Positions 24,468-33,654 of a DNA stretch of 64,000 nucleotides are shown here, piece after piece (position 1 is the first letter of the stretch; each line of letters begins with the position of its first letter). The translations under genes and the position numbers were made by a program. The notes under the pieces are model-generated. The model was not told the DNA's origin. It ran no database searches and worked only from the letters and a program-made list of their open reading frames with translations. Source of the stretch: Methanocella paludicola SANAE (lineage in GTDB: Archaea > Halobacteriota > Methanocellia > Methanocellales > Methanocellaceae); contig NC_013665.1 in assembly GCF_000011005.1 (NCBI RefSeq), positions 1,837,501 to 1,901,500 of the forward strand, written 5' to 3'.

Positions 24468-26867
24468 TTACTTTTCTAAGGCTGGCAGCAGGACCACGAA
24501 CCTGGCGCCCTTCGTGTGGTCACCCTGCACCCGGTCTTCGACCCACACCCGGCCACCGTAACTGTCGACGAGCGACTTGACCAGATATAGTCCGAGGCCC
24601 ATGCCCTTTGCCTTTGTGGTGCCCCGCAGCATCCGGTTAAAGATCTTACCCTTGAAATCATCGGGGATGCCCGGGCCGTTATCCTCCACCATAACTCTGC
24701 AATACTTTCTGCCGTTATCCTTTAAAATATCCATGTCGATCACGACGTCCGCACGATCCCCGGTGTGTTTGATCGCATTACCCACCAGGTTGGCGAATAC
24801 GTCATGTAACAATTCATTGGCATGGACCAGGCATTGATCGCACCCATTCATGTTTAGAGTAATGGCCTTGTTTGGAATTGTACCAAACTCCCGTCGCACA
24901 CCCATGAGCACCTCGCACACATCGACTTCCTGGGTCTGGAACACGCCCTCCTGGAGCTTCTGAAGCTTCCTCACGTTCAGAATGAGCTGAGTACTACGTT
25001 GTAACACTTCAACGGGCTTTTCCAGAAGTTTCGCTTGCTCTTCACCCGGCGGCATAGTACTGGCCAATTCAAGATATCCGAGTGCCACCTGGTGCATGTT
25101 GTTGATGTCGTGGCCCATCAAGTCCAGGTACAATTCCGATTGTTGTTTTGCGGTTTTCATCTCCTCTTCAGCTTGCTTACGCCCGCTAACGTCCTGGATA
25201 ATGCCGTACAGTCGCCTTATCCTTCCCGCATTATCCCGGACCGATTTATCCACGATCGTATTCAAGTATCCCACGGAACCGTTCCGCCTCTTTATACGAT
25301 AATCGACACTTCCCAGGCTTCCATCTCGAACCCGGGCCACCATGAAATTATCCAATATTGAAAGGTCCTCGGGCAGGACATGGGACCGCACCCATTCACG
25401 GCTTAGCTTAACCTCGCCAGGCTCATATCCGAATATCCGGTATACTTCATCCGAGCCCGTGATTTCCCGGGTCTGAAGATCAAACGCCCAATTGCCCACA
25501 TGGGCCGCTTCCTGGGACTTGGTGAGAATATGCTTCTCCCGGATCAACGCTTTCTCGGCCCGCTTCCGCTCCGTGATGTCTCTTCCGACCGCCTGATACC
25601 CTGTGGGCCGGCCATGCTCATCGAAAACGATACGGTTCTTCCAGTCCGTCCACGAGAGGCTGCCGTCGGGTCGCTTTACCCGCTGCTCGATGGAGGCTGC
25701 AGGATCTTTCTCGCTGAGCCCGGCGATACTGGCTTTTACGGCCTCCCGGTCCTCCTCCGAGACCAGGGTCAGGAGCGTATGTCCGACCAGCTCTTCCCGC
25801 TTCTTCCCAAAATACCTGCAGTAGGCGTCGTTCACGAAAGTGATCACCAGGTCGATATTCAGAAGAGCGATCAGTTCGGTCTGGTCCTCGACGATGTCCC
25901 GGTACCGCCTTTCGCTCTCCTGCAAAGCCTTCTCGGCCTGCAAGCGCCGCGTGATGTCCCGGGATATGCCCTGCACGCCCACGATCTTCCCGGCCTCATC
26001 GGTAATGGCCGTGGTGACCACCTCCAGGGGAGTACGGCCGCCGTCCTTATTCATGCTCCACGTTAAATAAGGAGCGATCTCCTCTCCACGCATACGCTTA
26101 AGCAACTTTTTTCTAATAAAATCGTGGCACTCCGGCGCTATAAAATCCCAGATGGGTTTACCCACCATCTCGTCCGGCCGGTACCCGTTCACCTTCTCCA
26201 CGTTGCCGCTGACGAACGTCCACCGTGCCTCCATGTCCATCTTCCAGATGACATCCTTCGAGTTCTCCACCAGGAAACGGTACTTCTCCTCGCTCTCCTT
26301 TAATGCCTCCTCTGCCCGCTTGCGCTCGGTGACATCATGATTAACTCCGCGATATCCCCGATACCGCCCGGACTCATCGAATAATGGAACGGCGGTCGTC
26401 TCTATGGTCGCTATGCTGCCATCCTTCTTGATCAAACGGTTCTCTATCCGTTGTATAGGGTCATGCCTCGCTATGGCGGGCCCGACGATCAATTTTATCC
26501 GTTCAAGCTCGTCTTCAGGCATAAAACTGAACGGGAGCCTTCCGATGACCTCGTCCGGTCCATAGCCCAGTATCTCCAGCCCCCTGGGGCTATCGTACGT
26601 TAAAACAAAGTCCTGGTTGGTTTCCCATACCCAGGCGCCGGCACTCTCGACAAGGCTACGGTACCTTTCCTCGCCGACACGTAGTGCCTCCTCGGCCCGC
26701 TTACGATCGATAAAGTCGATAGGAGCGGTCTTTTCCCGGCATGACCGAAGCTCGTTTTCCAGAATAGCAACGCGGTCTTCAAGTTCTTTGATGCGCCGAT
26801 CCTTATCCTCGGGAGCTACGCTACGGGTGCTGCTTGTCTTCTTCCGAGACCCCCGTTTCGCAGTCAT
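24468..26867 (-). CDS. Multi-PAS cytosolic histidine kinase (1)
   Basis: A 799-aa sensor kinase with no membrane helix. A Lys/Arg-rich start and coiled coil (about 20-60) precede four PAS/PAC domains at about 65-185, 190-310, 315-440 and 450-575, each ending in a D-I/V-T/S-x-R-K/R motif and joined by ERKRAEEALKESEEKYRFLV-type linkers. The phosphoacceptor region is LYLDLMGHDINNMHQVALGY (His about 594). The ATP-binding domain has NAIKHTGD (N box), VEDNGPGIPDD (G1) and KGMGLGLYLVKSLV (G2), ending VVLLPALEK. This HDINN-type dimerisation domain is common in methanogen kinases. No receiver gene is adjacent. A second, shorter paralogue is at 27505-29463, and decayed tails of others lie at 26987 and 36623. 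Confidence 0.94.
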   Translation of the reverse strand: MTAKRGSRKKTSSTRSVAPEDKDRRIKELEDRVAILENELRSCREKTAPIDFIDRKRAEEALRVGEERYRSLVESAGAWVWETNQDFVLTYDSPRGLEILGYGPDEVIGRLPFSFMPEDELERIKLIVGPAIARHDPIQRIENRLIKKDGSIATIETTAVPLFDESGRYRGYRGVNHDVTERKRAEEALKESEEKYRFLVENSKDVIWKMDMEARWTFVSGNVEKVNGYRPDEMVGKPIWDFIAPECHDFIRKKLLKRMRGEEIAPYLTWSMNKDGGRTPLEVVTTAITDEAGKIVGVQGISRDITRRLQAEKALQESERRYRDIVEDQTELIALLNIDLVITFVNDAYCRYFGKKREELVGHTLLTLVSEEDREAVKASIAGLSEKDPAASIEQRVKRPDGSLSWTDWKNRIVFDEHGRPTGYQAVGRDITERKRAEKALIREKHILTKSQEAAHVGNWAFDLQTREITGSDEVYRIFGYEPGEVKLSREWVRSHVLPEDLSILDNFMVARVRDGSLGSVDYRIKRRNGSVGYLNTIVDKSVRDNAGRIRRLYGIIQDVSGRKQAEEEMKTAKQQSELYLDLMGHDINNMHQVALGYLELASTMPPGEEQAKLLEKPVEVLQRSTQLILNVRKLQKLQEGVFQTQEVDVCEVLMGVRREFGTIPNKAITLNMNGCDQCLVHANELLHDVFANLVGNAIKHTGDRADVVIDMDILKDNGRKYCRVMVEDNGPGIPDDFKGKIFNRMLRGTTKAKGMGLGLYLVKSLVDSYGGRVWVEDRVQGDHTKGARFVVLLPALEK

Positions 26868-26986
26868 GCATCGACCTAAACCTAAGAATTAGTGATTAAA
26901 TAGTTAGCGTTTATATCTATAAAAAATTCCACGAGATAAAACCTCTACGGCTTAATATAAATATTTTATAATAATGTAAGAATAAC

Positions 26987-27099
26987 TTTTCCTGCGGGCA
27001 GAGTGACCACGAACCTGGCGCCCTGCGTATGGCGCTTCGTATGCGGTCTTCGGCCTATACCCCGCCATCGTCGCTATACACGAGCGACTTGACCACGTA
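26987..27099 (-). pseudogene. Decayed histidine-kinase C-terminus
   Basis: Read leftward, this stretch aligns to the last 40 codons of the kinase at 24468: a YVVKSLV-like G2 segment, a degraded AEDR segment and APGSWS in a shifted frame (nucleotide level: gaccacgaacctggcgccc is shared). It has frameshifts and no start. It abuts the cas1-like fragment at about 27100. Confidence 0.75.
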
Positions 27100-27100
27100 A

Positions 27101-27422
27101 ATTAACACGGCAGTGCCGTACAAGAAAAAACAATACACTTACCAGTATGTACTTAGAGACAATGTACAAACGCTCGCGAACTATGTACTTGACAAGCAGA
27201 AGGAACTGCACTTCAACGTGCCCGGAGTACCCATTAAGCGTAACGACGATACTGCGACCAGAGAGTATATCTTGAACATGACGCCTGAACAGCGAAAAGA
27301 ATTGGGCATTAATAAATCCACGCTCTGGTGTATCCAAATCCACGCTCTGGTGTATCCAGAAGAACCTACGCGAAGGTAAGAAAGTCAAGTTATACATTAA
27401 GGTCAAGGCTAAAATGGTATAA
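27101..27422 (+). pseudogene. C-terminal fragment resembling Cas1, broken by a 22-bp tandem duplication
   Basis: The frame reads MPYKKKQYTYQYVLRDNVQT (a GTG at 27113 is only formal) then LANYVLDKQKELHFNVPGVP, IKRNDDTATREYILNMTPEQ and RKELGINKSTLW. This resembles the C-terminal helical end of archaeal Cas1 (VQ-x-x-A-x-Y-L, then K-x-G-x-x-K-S/G-T-L). A perfect 22-bp tandem repeat (27315-27336 and 27337-27358) shifts the frame; removing one copy restores CIQKNLREGKKVKLYIKVKA to a stop at 27420. Only about 100 residues remain of a protein of about 300, and the fragment starts exactly at the kinase remnant. No CRISPR array or other cas gene is seen. The Cas1 assignment is from memory of the family's tail. 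Confidence 0.5.
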
Positions 27423-27504
27423 TATACTTGTTTTATTAGTGGTTGTTGAGGCCTGAAAATATATATAAATATTCGTATTTTCTATTTCTTTATAGCGGAA
27501 TTTT

Positions 27505-29463
27505 ATGAATCCTCGATTTTCTTCGGGCATTCAAGAAGATGATAAGGCCAGGGACCAGCTTTTATCCGAGATAAGAGAGCTTAGGGCCCGCAATGCGACC
27601 CTCGAAGGCTATAAGGCTCGGGTGGAGAAGCTTGAGTCCATCCTGAGGAGCGGCGAGGAGATGAGCCGGCAGTTTCTCGAGCAGACCTTGTATGGGGTAT
27701 GGGTCAACGTTGACAGTAGGACCGTCTTCATTAATAAAGAGGGGGCGAGAATTCTGGGGGCATTCCATCCCCGCGACATCATCGGTAAATCTATTTTCGA
27801 ATTCATCCATCCCGACTACCATGAAGTTGCTAAGGATCGCATCCGCATGATCCACGAAACGGGCGATCCTATGGCGATTGTCCAGGAAAAATGCATACGC
27901 CTTGACGGCCGGGCAGTTGACGTTGATATCTGGCTAATGAAGTTCAGGTACGAGGGGAAGCCCGCCATATTCGCGGCGTTCCGGGACATTACGGAGCGCA
28001 GGCAGGCTGAAAGAGCATTAAAAGAGAGCGAGGAGAAGTTCCGGGCCCTCGCCGAGTCGGCCAAGGCCGGGATCATACTCACGAGAGCGGATAAGTTCAT
28101 CTATGTCAATCCAGAGACGATCAAGGATCTAGGCTATACGAAGGATGAGCTGCTGGCCATGAAGTTTTGGGATGTGGTTCATCCGGACTCTCGGGAGCTG
28201 GTACGAAGCCAGGGGCTCAAGCTGCTTCAGGGCTTGCCAGCACCTTCCACTTACGAGATCAAGGTCCTGACGAAGGGTGGCAAAACGCTCTGGGAGGAAC
28301 TAACAGCCACTATTATCGATTATATAGGCGAGCCCACCATCCTTATCACGAGCTTCAACATCACGGAGCGCAAGCGGGCCGAGATAGCACTTCGGGAGAG
28401 CGAGTACGAACTGAACAAGGCCCAGAGGATCGCTCACCTGGGCAGCTGGGAGTGGGACCTGGCGAGTAATAAGGTGAGGGGCTCCGATGAACTGTACCGT
28501 ATGTTCGGCCTTACTCCCGGCCTTGAAACGCCCTTAGATCAATTCATCGAACAAGTTGCTCCGGAGGATCGACAGAGACTCATGAATGCGCTGGGTGAGA
28601 CGGTCAAGTATAACAAGCCCTTCGACATGGAATACCAGGTACTCCTCCCCGACGGTACCCGGCGGTTTATCGACGACAAGGCCGAGGTGTCCTACGAAGG
28701 CGGCAGGCCGGCGACAGTATTTGGCACTGTCCTCGACATCACTGAACGCAAGCGGGTTGAAAATGAGTTAAAAGCCGCCAAGATGCAGGCCGACCTCTAC
28801 GTCGACCTGATGAGCCACGACATCAGCAACATGAACCAGGTGGGAATGGGATTCCTTGAAATGGCCCTGGACATGCTGGATTTGGACGAGATGGGCCGGG
28901 AGATGTTGCTGAAGCCCAAATCGGCCTTCGAGAACAGCTCGAAGCTGATTGACAATGTAAAGAAGCTCCAGAAGGCGAGGTCGGGCAAATATTCGGAGAG
29001 GGAGATGGATATCGGACAGGTGCTCGGGAAAGTACGGGACAATTATTCAAAGCAGTATGGCCCGAACGTCACTATTAATTACCTCATGAGTTCTGGATAC
29101 ATGGTCAAGGCAAACGAATTATTATACGATCTGTTCTCGAACCTCGTGGAGAACGCCATAAAACACGCTAAAGCTCATCCCATGATCGACATTAACGTTG
29201 AACCGGCGAGGGAAAACGGCCGTGTCTACTACAGGGTTACGATCGACGATCAGGGCCCTGGCATACCGGATGAGCTTAAATCCGTGATATTCGAACGTAA
29301 ACTGACGGGCGACATTAAATCGAAGGGCAGCGGTATCGGCCTATACATGGTGAAAACACTCGCCGATATCTATAACGGCCGGGTATGGGTCGAGGACCGG
29401 GTGCCAGGTGACCGCACGAAGGGCGCAAGGTTCGTGGCCATGCTGCCGGCGGTAGAGAAGTAA
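27505..29463 (+). CDS. Multi-PAS cytosolic histidine kinase (2)
   Basis: A 652-aa paralogue of the kinase at 24468, facing away from it. A coiled coil (about 10-50, LLSEIRELRARNATLEGYKA) leads into three PAS/PAC units at about 52-170, 175-295 and 300-425; the last looks like a PAS-3 fold (AHLGSWEWDLASNKVRGSDE). The phosphoacceptor site is LYVDLMSHDISNMNQVGMGF (His about 437). The ATPase domain has NAIKHAKAH, IDDQGPGIPDEL and KGSGIGLYMVKTLADIYNGR, ending MLPAVEK. No membrane helix and no response regulator nearby; the signal is likely cytoplasmic. Its 3' flank (taattattattc then ataagaaaaagtc-like) resembles that of the other kinase and of the hairpin elements. Confidence 0.94.
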   Translation: MNPRFSSGIQEDDKARDQLLSEIRELRARNATLEGYKARVEKLESILRSGEEMSRQFLEQTLYGVWVNVDSRTVFINKEGARILGAFHPRDIIGKSIFEFIHPDYHEVAKDRIRMIHETGDPMAIVQEKCIRLDGRAVDVDIWLMKFRYEGKPAIFAAFRDITERRQAERALKESEEKFRALAESAKAGIILTRADKFIYVNPETIKDLGYTKDELLAMKFWDVVHPDSRELVRSQGLKLLQGLPAPSTYEIKVLTKGGKTLWEELTATIIDYIGEPTILITSFNITERKRAEIALRESEYELNKAQRIAHLGSWEWDLASNKVRGSDELYRMFGLTPGLETPLDQFIEQVAPEDRQRLMNALGETVKYNKPFDMEYQVLLPDGTRRFIDDKAEVSYEGGRPATVFGTVLDITERKRVENELKAAKMQADLYVDLMSHDISNMNQVGMGFLEMALDMLDLDEMGREMLLKPKSAFENSSKLIDNVKKLQKARSGKYSEREMDIGQVLGKVRDNYSKQYGPNVTINYLMSSGYMVKANELLYDLFSNLVENAIKHAKAHPMIDINVEPARENGRVYYRVTIDDQGPGIPDELKSVIFERKLTGDIKSKGSGIGLYMVKTLADIYNGRVWVEDRVPGDRTKGARFVAMLPAVEK

Positions 29464-29602
29464 TTATTATTCACTGATTTTTTTAAGAAAAAGTCAAGAT
29501 ACCATATCTTTCTTATAGAAATGAAGCGGATTTGTCTTTAGTGAAATTGGTAAATTGGGTTTTTATAGGGCTTATTAAGAAAAATAAAATGAAGGTTAAA
29601 AC

Positions 29603-30421
29603 ATGAATAAGCTGTACGGTACAATAATAGGTGGAGCAGTAGGCTTTATTATAGGCATAACTGGTTTACTACTCTTAAGGGTAGAGTATGGTTCGACACG
29701 TGCAGCTCATACGCCGGTAATGATCATATTAACTATAGTCCTACTCATTATCGGCGCTATTATCGGATACTTCATACCAGGAAAAAAGGAGACCATAAAA
29801 ACGCCCACGAACACAGTGCCGCCCAAAATGACAAAAAGTAGAATCATCGCTGTGATCGCGCTGGGAATTATCGTGGGGGCGGTGCTGGCATTCCTCACCG
29901 GAGGCACTCTCATTTACTATGTGGCCCACTCTATGGAAACGAATGTCAATGGCTGGAGCACCACCTTGAATTACGGTGAATGGGGCAACGACATTCTTTT
30001 ACGGGCAGCATTCGCCCAGGTCCTTTCCGCCGCTAATGTGCCTGAGGAGGCGGTGTACTGGTCGACGACCGTGGACAGCACGGGTAGCAAGCTGAACGGA
30101 ACACATGACTATATAATGCACTTCCCCGCCGGAGGGCTCCCTCCGAACAATGCCTTCTGGTCGTTGACAATGGAAGACTCAAACTATCTGATGGTGAACA
30201 ATTCGATAAATCGCTATAACCTCGGTTCATTGTCGAACCTTACGCCGAACGCTGACGGGTCCGTTGACATATACATACAAAACGCACCTCCATCCGGCAA
30301 CGAGTCCAACTGGCTGCCGGCGCCCTCCGGCAACTTCATGCTATGGCTGCGCGCCTACCTGCCCGGCCCGGCGATCCTGAACGGTTCGTACCAGGTGCCA
30401 CCCGTCATGGAGGTGAGCTGA
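29603..30421 (+). CDS. Membrane-anchored DUF1214 protein
   Basis: A 272-aa protein with three N-terminal hydrophobic segments (about 5-25, 37-59 and 80-105) and an extracytoplasmic C-terminal DUF1214 domain. Family features are YIMHFPAGGLPPNNAFWSLT (about 170-189), NRYNLGSLSNLTPNADGSVD, then YIQNAPPSGNESNWLPAPSG and FMLWLRAYLPGPAILNGSYQ near the end. In bacteria DUF1254 and DUF1214 are usually fused in one secreted protein of unknown function; here they are separate genes. The stop overlaps the next start by one base (TGATG). Function unknown. Confidence 0.85.
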   Translation: MNKLYGTIIGGAVGFIIGITGLLLLRVEYGSTRAAHTPVMIILTIVLLIIGAIIGYFIPGKKETIKTPTNTVPPKMTKSRIIAVIALGIIVGAVLAFLTGGTLIYYVAHSMETNVNGWSTTLNYGEWGNDILLRAAFAQVLSAANVPEEAVYWSTTVDSTGSKLNGTHDYIMHFPAGGLPPNNAFWSLTMEDSNYLMVNNSINRYNLGSLSNLTPNADGSVDIYIQNAPPSGNESNWLPAPSGNFMLWLRAYLPGPAILNGSYQVPPVMEVS

Positions 30422-30987
30422 TGCCGAATATCAAACACAAGCAGCTGCTCTTGTTCGCCTTAGTAATGCTCGTAGTGTGGGGAGTGGGCACCGTCGCCTA
30501 CATCTACTATTATCCACATCTAATTTACAACGCGTTGGATAATGCGGTAATCAATAACGGCGGGGGAGCAAATTCCTCCGTCCCCGTTAATACGCTCTAT
30601 ACGCTGACAACCCTCGCTTCTCCATCTACACATAACAATTTGGCAGGCGGAAACCACGACACGCTCTACACTCTAGGTGTGCTTGATCTGAGTAAAGGGC
30701 CGCAGGTTTTAAGCGTGCCGGACATGGGTGGACGATACTACAGCATAGAGTTCGTCGACCCCTGGGGTGACGCCTCCTATGTCGGCCAGCGCACCACCGG
30801 CACCCAAGCAGGCAGCTATCTCCTGAGTGGACCCGGCTGGAAGGGGAACCTGCCCGCTGGGATGAAGCAGATGGCCTTTTCGGACAATACCGTGCTCGTC
30901 ATGGGGAGAGTGCTCGTGTATAATGACAGCGACCTGACGACCGCCTATAACCTTTCGAAACAGATACAGCTCACGCCACTGACATAG
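30421..30987 (+). CDS. Membrane-anchored DUF1254 protein
   Basis: A 188-aa partner of the preceding gene. One N-terminal membrane helix (KQLLLFALVMLVVWGVGTVA) is followed by the DUF1254 domain: NTLYTLTTLASPSTHN, DTLYTLGVLDLSKGPQVLSV, then PDMGGRYYSIEFVDPWGDAS and QTTGTQAGSYLL-like repeats. The ATG overlaps the upstream stop by one base and has ggaggtgag 3-4 nt before it, so coupling is strong. The pair probably makes a two-chain version of the fused bacterial DUF1254-DUF1214 protein. It converges with the molybdate-type operon across a hairpin element. Confidence 0.85.
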   Translation: MPNIKHKQLLLFALVMLVVWGVGTVAYIYYYPHLIYNALDNAVINNGGGANSSVPVNTLYTLTTLASPSTHNNLAGGNHDTLYTLGVLDLSKGPQVLSVPDMGGRYYSIEFVDPWGDASYVGQRTTGTQAGSYLLSGPGWKGNLPAGMKQMAFSDNTVLVMGRVLVYNDSDLTTAYNLSKQIQLTPLT

Positions 30988-31067
30988 AGGCTACCGGGTG
31001 TTTATCCAGGGTTATTTTATTTTTTTATTGTATTCGTCAATACCATTTATAATACTGAAAAAACAGA

Positions 31068-31108
31068 CTTAGTTGCAGTGGCGCCAAATTATAGCAAAAT
31101 CAGGGGTG
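31068..31108. repeat. 41-bp repeat R2, inverted relative to 42934-42974
   Basis: cttagttgcagtggcgccaa then attatagcaaaatcaggggtg. The same sequence with a few changes occurs in reverse at 42934-42974, and a partial copy lies at 41738-41760. Confidence 0.7.
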
Positions 31109-31110
31109 CT

Positions 31111-31197
31111 ATATATATCCCCGAAATAGAAGTGGGGGGGTATATGGTATCTTTTAAATCTGGACTTTTTCTTATAAAAATAGCTGAATAATAATTA
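31111..31197. repeat. Hairpin element family H, copy 1
   Basis: The core hairpin atatatcccc-gaaatagaagt-gggggg is followed by a right arm tggactttttcttataaaaa-tag. The core motif (CCC-GAAAT-GAAGTGGGGGG) recurs at 36844, 39158 and 41630. It lies between the convergent DUF1254 and molybdate ABC genes. Confidence 0.75.
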
Positions 31198-31211
31198 CTC
31201 CTGGTTCAACC

Positions 31212-31901
31212 TTAAATCATATTATGTAAGGCTTGTTCTCGTATCATTCGGAAAGCTTCTTCGGGCGAACCAATGCTGGCTATTTTGCCGTTGTCCATGA
31301 TGGAATATGTGTTTCCGATCATCCCCGCTTCCCACGGGTCGTGCGTTATGTATATTACGGGTATGCTAAATTCTCCTAGCACATCTTTGAATGTGGGCAG
31401 GAGTTGCTCCTTTTTAGCCCGATCCACCTCGGTCATAGGTTCGTCCAGGAGCAGGACCCTTGGCCGTGACATGATCGCTCTGGCCAATGAAACCCGACAT
31501 TTGTATCCGCCGCTAAGCTCCCCGGGCCTCATCAAAAGATATTTTTCCAGGCCTAAGAGCGAAACGACGTTTGCGAATGCTTCTTTCGATCCTCGCCCGT
31601 TTTTCAGGCTATAGGAAATGTTATCCTCAATGGTCAGGTGGTTGAAAAGCGAAGGGTGTTGCGGCACATAACCCACGTTTCGGTCCTCAGGGGGTAGATT
31701 GGTCACATCCTTTTCGTCGATCTTGATGACGCCCATGTCAATCTTTATGACGCCTGTTATGGCCTTGAGAAGGGTTGATTTTCCGCTCCCGTTCAAGCCT
31801 ATGATGACTCTTGTTTCGCCGTCTTTGACGGCGATGCTGGCGCCGTTTAATACGGGCCGGTGGTCATAATACTTTACGAGGTCGTGGGCTTCGAGCATCA
31901 T
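31212..31901 (-). CDS. Molybdate/tungstate-type ABC transporter ATPase
   Basis: A protein of about 229 aa that would drive the permease at 31898. It starts MMLEAHDLVKYYDHRPVLNG. Walker A is GLNGSGKST (about 36-44), the signature is LSGGYKCRVSLARA with Tyr-Lys-Cys in place of the usual Gln-Gln, Walker B is VLLLDEPMTEVD (with Met-Thr-Glu for the usual T-S-A/G) and the switch His is ITHDPWEA. No C-terminal TOBE domain is present, as in short WtpC/TupC-like ATPases. The ATGATG pair at 31901/31898 follows ggaggg, and the first ATG overlaps the permease stop by 4 bp. Substrate oxyanion inferred from the binding protein. Confidence 0.88.
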   Translation of the reverse strand: MMLEAHDLVKYYDHRPVLNGASIAVKDGETRVIIGLNGSGKSTLLKAITGVIKIDMGVIKIDEKDVTNLPPEDRNVGYVPQHPSLFNHLTIEDNISYSLKNGRGSKEAFANVVSLLGLEKYLLMRPGELSGGYKCRVSLARAIMSRPRVLLLDEPMTEVDRAKKEQLLPTFKDVLGEFSIPVIYITHDPWEAGMIGNTYSIMDNGKIASIGSPEEAFRMIREQALHNMI

Positions 31902-32719
31902 TTCCCTCCCGGCAGAGGTATGGCCTTCATTTTCCGTATGCCTCTTCTCGTGGCCATATGCCTGTTCCACAATCGAAGGGCGAGCACAAGGGATAGCGAT
32001 AGTAGTACACAAATGGCGCTCGCCGTGACGGCCATTTCCACCTCACCCTCCTCCACCTTTGTGAACACGTAGGATGCCAGCACCTGAGTAGCGCCGGGCA
32101 CGTTGCCCCCGAACATGATGACCGCGGCGAACTCGCTCAGTGAACGCGAGAAAGCAAGGATGAGGGCAGAAATGAGCGCCTCGCCAATCAATGGTATAAC
32201 GACTCGGATATAGGCCTTTGTCGGAGTATCTCCGAGAGTCCTGGACACGTCGATCGTCTCCCGATCCACTTCGTCTATGGCCGAGGCGATCGCCCTCGAT
32301 GCCAGCGGATACGATACAAAGAACATGGCAAGGGAGACGGCAAACAGTGTGAAAGCCAGGCCGGTGCTGCCCGCAAAGCCGAATGCTTTCCTGCCGAACG
32401 CCAGAAGCAATGCGAGTCCAGCCACGGTGTGAGGGAGGGCTATCGGGAGGTCGTTCGTGAGGTTGGCTAGCCTATACATCAGAGTACTTTTATGGAAAAT
32501 ATAATAATATCCGAAACCCATGGCCAGTAAGACCCCCAACAGAGCGGCAAAGGTAGCGGCCAGTATAGTGTTTATAAAGCTATTCCAGAAAAAGGAATCG
32601 GAAAGGGTCTTATATATGCCGACCAGGGTGACGTTGCCCACGATAGCCGCGACGGGGTAGACGATTAGTAATAAAAAAAGGGGAATGAATAGTATTTCGA
32701 ATGGGCTGATCTTACGCAT
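31898..32719 (-). CDS. Molybdate/tungstate-type ABC transporter permease
   Basis: A 273-aa BPD-type permease with six helices, starting MRKISPFEILFIPLFLLLIV. The cytoplasmic coupling loop carries the EAA-like motif VDRETIDVSRTLGDTPTKAY (about 160-180), followed by IRVVIPLIGEALISALILAF. SLSEFAAVIMFGGNVPGATQ is typical of the ModB/CysT group. The ATG at 32719 has ggtggga 6 nt upstream and overlaps the binding-protein stop by 8 bp; the longer open frame to 32803 lies inside that gene. It is the middle gene of the leftward binding protein/permease/ATPase operon. Confidence 0.9.
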   Translation of the reverse strand: MRKISPFEILFIPLFLLLIVYPVAAIVGNVTLVGIYKTLSDSFFWNSFINTILAATFAALLGVLLAMGFGYYYIFHKSTLMYRLANLTNDLPIALPHTVAGLALLLAFGRKAFGFAGSTGLAFTLFAVSLAMFFVSYPLASRAIASAIDEVDRETIDVSRTLGDTPTKAYIRVVIPLIGEALISALILAFSRSLSEFAAVIMFGGNVPGATQVLASYVFTKVEEGEVEMAVTASAICVLLSLSLVLALRLWNRHMATRRGIRKMKAIPLPGGK

Positions 32720-33518
32720 ATCTTTCCCACCCGTACCGCTCGAACTCTCCGGCGTTTTGGATAAGGTAATCCATGAAATTCTTGGCCTGCGCCTCATTTC
32801 CACCTTTTATGGTTCCGAGGCCGAAGGTGATGTCTCCGCTCTGTGCTGGGGAGTATTTTTCCGCGTAGTGGAGGCCATATAGGTTGGCCGTGCTGGAAAA
32901 GACGAATGCTGCATCCACGTCGTCGTTCCTGACCATCAATGCAGCCTGGTTTACCGTCACCGGCTGGGCCTTGATATTGCCCTTTTTCTGTAACGTATCC
33001 CATATGCCGAGGCTCTTCAGCACGTTCTCCGTATACCTTCCCACTGGAGCGCGCTTATCGCAGACGGCGACCGTCATACCATCCTTCGTAAGGTCTGTCG
33101 CTGATTTTATGCCCTTTTTCTCTCCTGTTTTTGATACGATGAGCACGACGTGGTCCCTTAGAAATTTTTTTGAATCTACTATCTTTCCCTCGTTTTTAAG
33201 CTTATCGATATATAGCCAATCGGCTGGAAGGAACAGGTCACAGGGCTGGCCTTTCTCGATTTGTGCATAGAGGCCACCCGCCGATCCATAGTTGGGGATG
33301 ACAGTTACACCCTTTTCCTTATGGTACTTTTCTATCAGCGTGTCCATTGGCTTCTTAAGCCCCGCCCCCGAATCCAGCATCAGCGGTTTTTGATCCGTCG
33401 AGGACGCATATCCGGACATAAAAAAGGCTGATGTAACCAAGGCGGCCAAAACAAATACGCAAATTAACCTGGCCATAATATTTTTCGTTGCCAATCCCCC
33501 CCACAACGACAATGCCAT
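32712..33518 (-). CDS. Molybdate-type substrate-binding protein (ModA-like)
   Basis: A protein of 255-268 aa with a signal peptide (MARLICVFVLAALVTSAFFM, then SGYASS) and a type II binding-protein fold. ModA-like features are KPLMLDSGAGLKKPMDTLIE, VTVIPNYGSAGGLYAQIEKG, the CDLFLPADWLYIDKL segment and VCDKRAPVGRYTENVLKSLG; C-terminal VNQAALMVRNDDVDAAFVFS matches the hinge. The ligand is likely molybdate or tungstate; sulfate is less likely. There is no lipobox. The start is uncertain: ATG 33518 is the longest, while ATG 33476 just before the signal peptide or a TTG after a gggggg tract are alternatives. It is the first gene of the operon. Confidence 0.87.
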   Translation of the reverse strand: MALSLWGGLATKNIMARLICVFVLAALVTSAFFMSGYASSTDQKPLMLDSGAGLKKPMDTLIEKYHKEKGVTVIPNYGSAGGLYAQIEKGQPCDLFLPADWLYIDKLKNEGKIVDSKKFLRDHVVLIVSKTGEKKGIKSATDLTKDGMTVAVCDKRAPVGRYTENVLKSLGIWDTLQKKGNIKAQPVTVNQAALMVRNDDVDAAFVFSSTANLYGLHYAEKYSPAQSGDITFGLGTIKGGNEAQAKNFMDYLIQNAGEFERYGWERYA

Positions 33519-33654
33519 CGCGAATCTGAAGTAAATTATGCCGACGATAGCATATGCAATATAAGTAATTATATTAAATTTATAATATTAACCATTTGGC
33601 ACGGATGCGGGTTATTTTTTATCCGCCGCCCATAGTTTTATAGCTTTGACAAAA

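Noticed and set aside
32712-33518. Sulfate- or phosphate-binding protein
   Set aside because: The protein lacks the PstS loop and its pattern (LDSGAGLKKPMD, FLPADWLYIDKL) fits ModA better; a separate pst operon is present.
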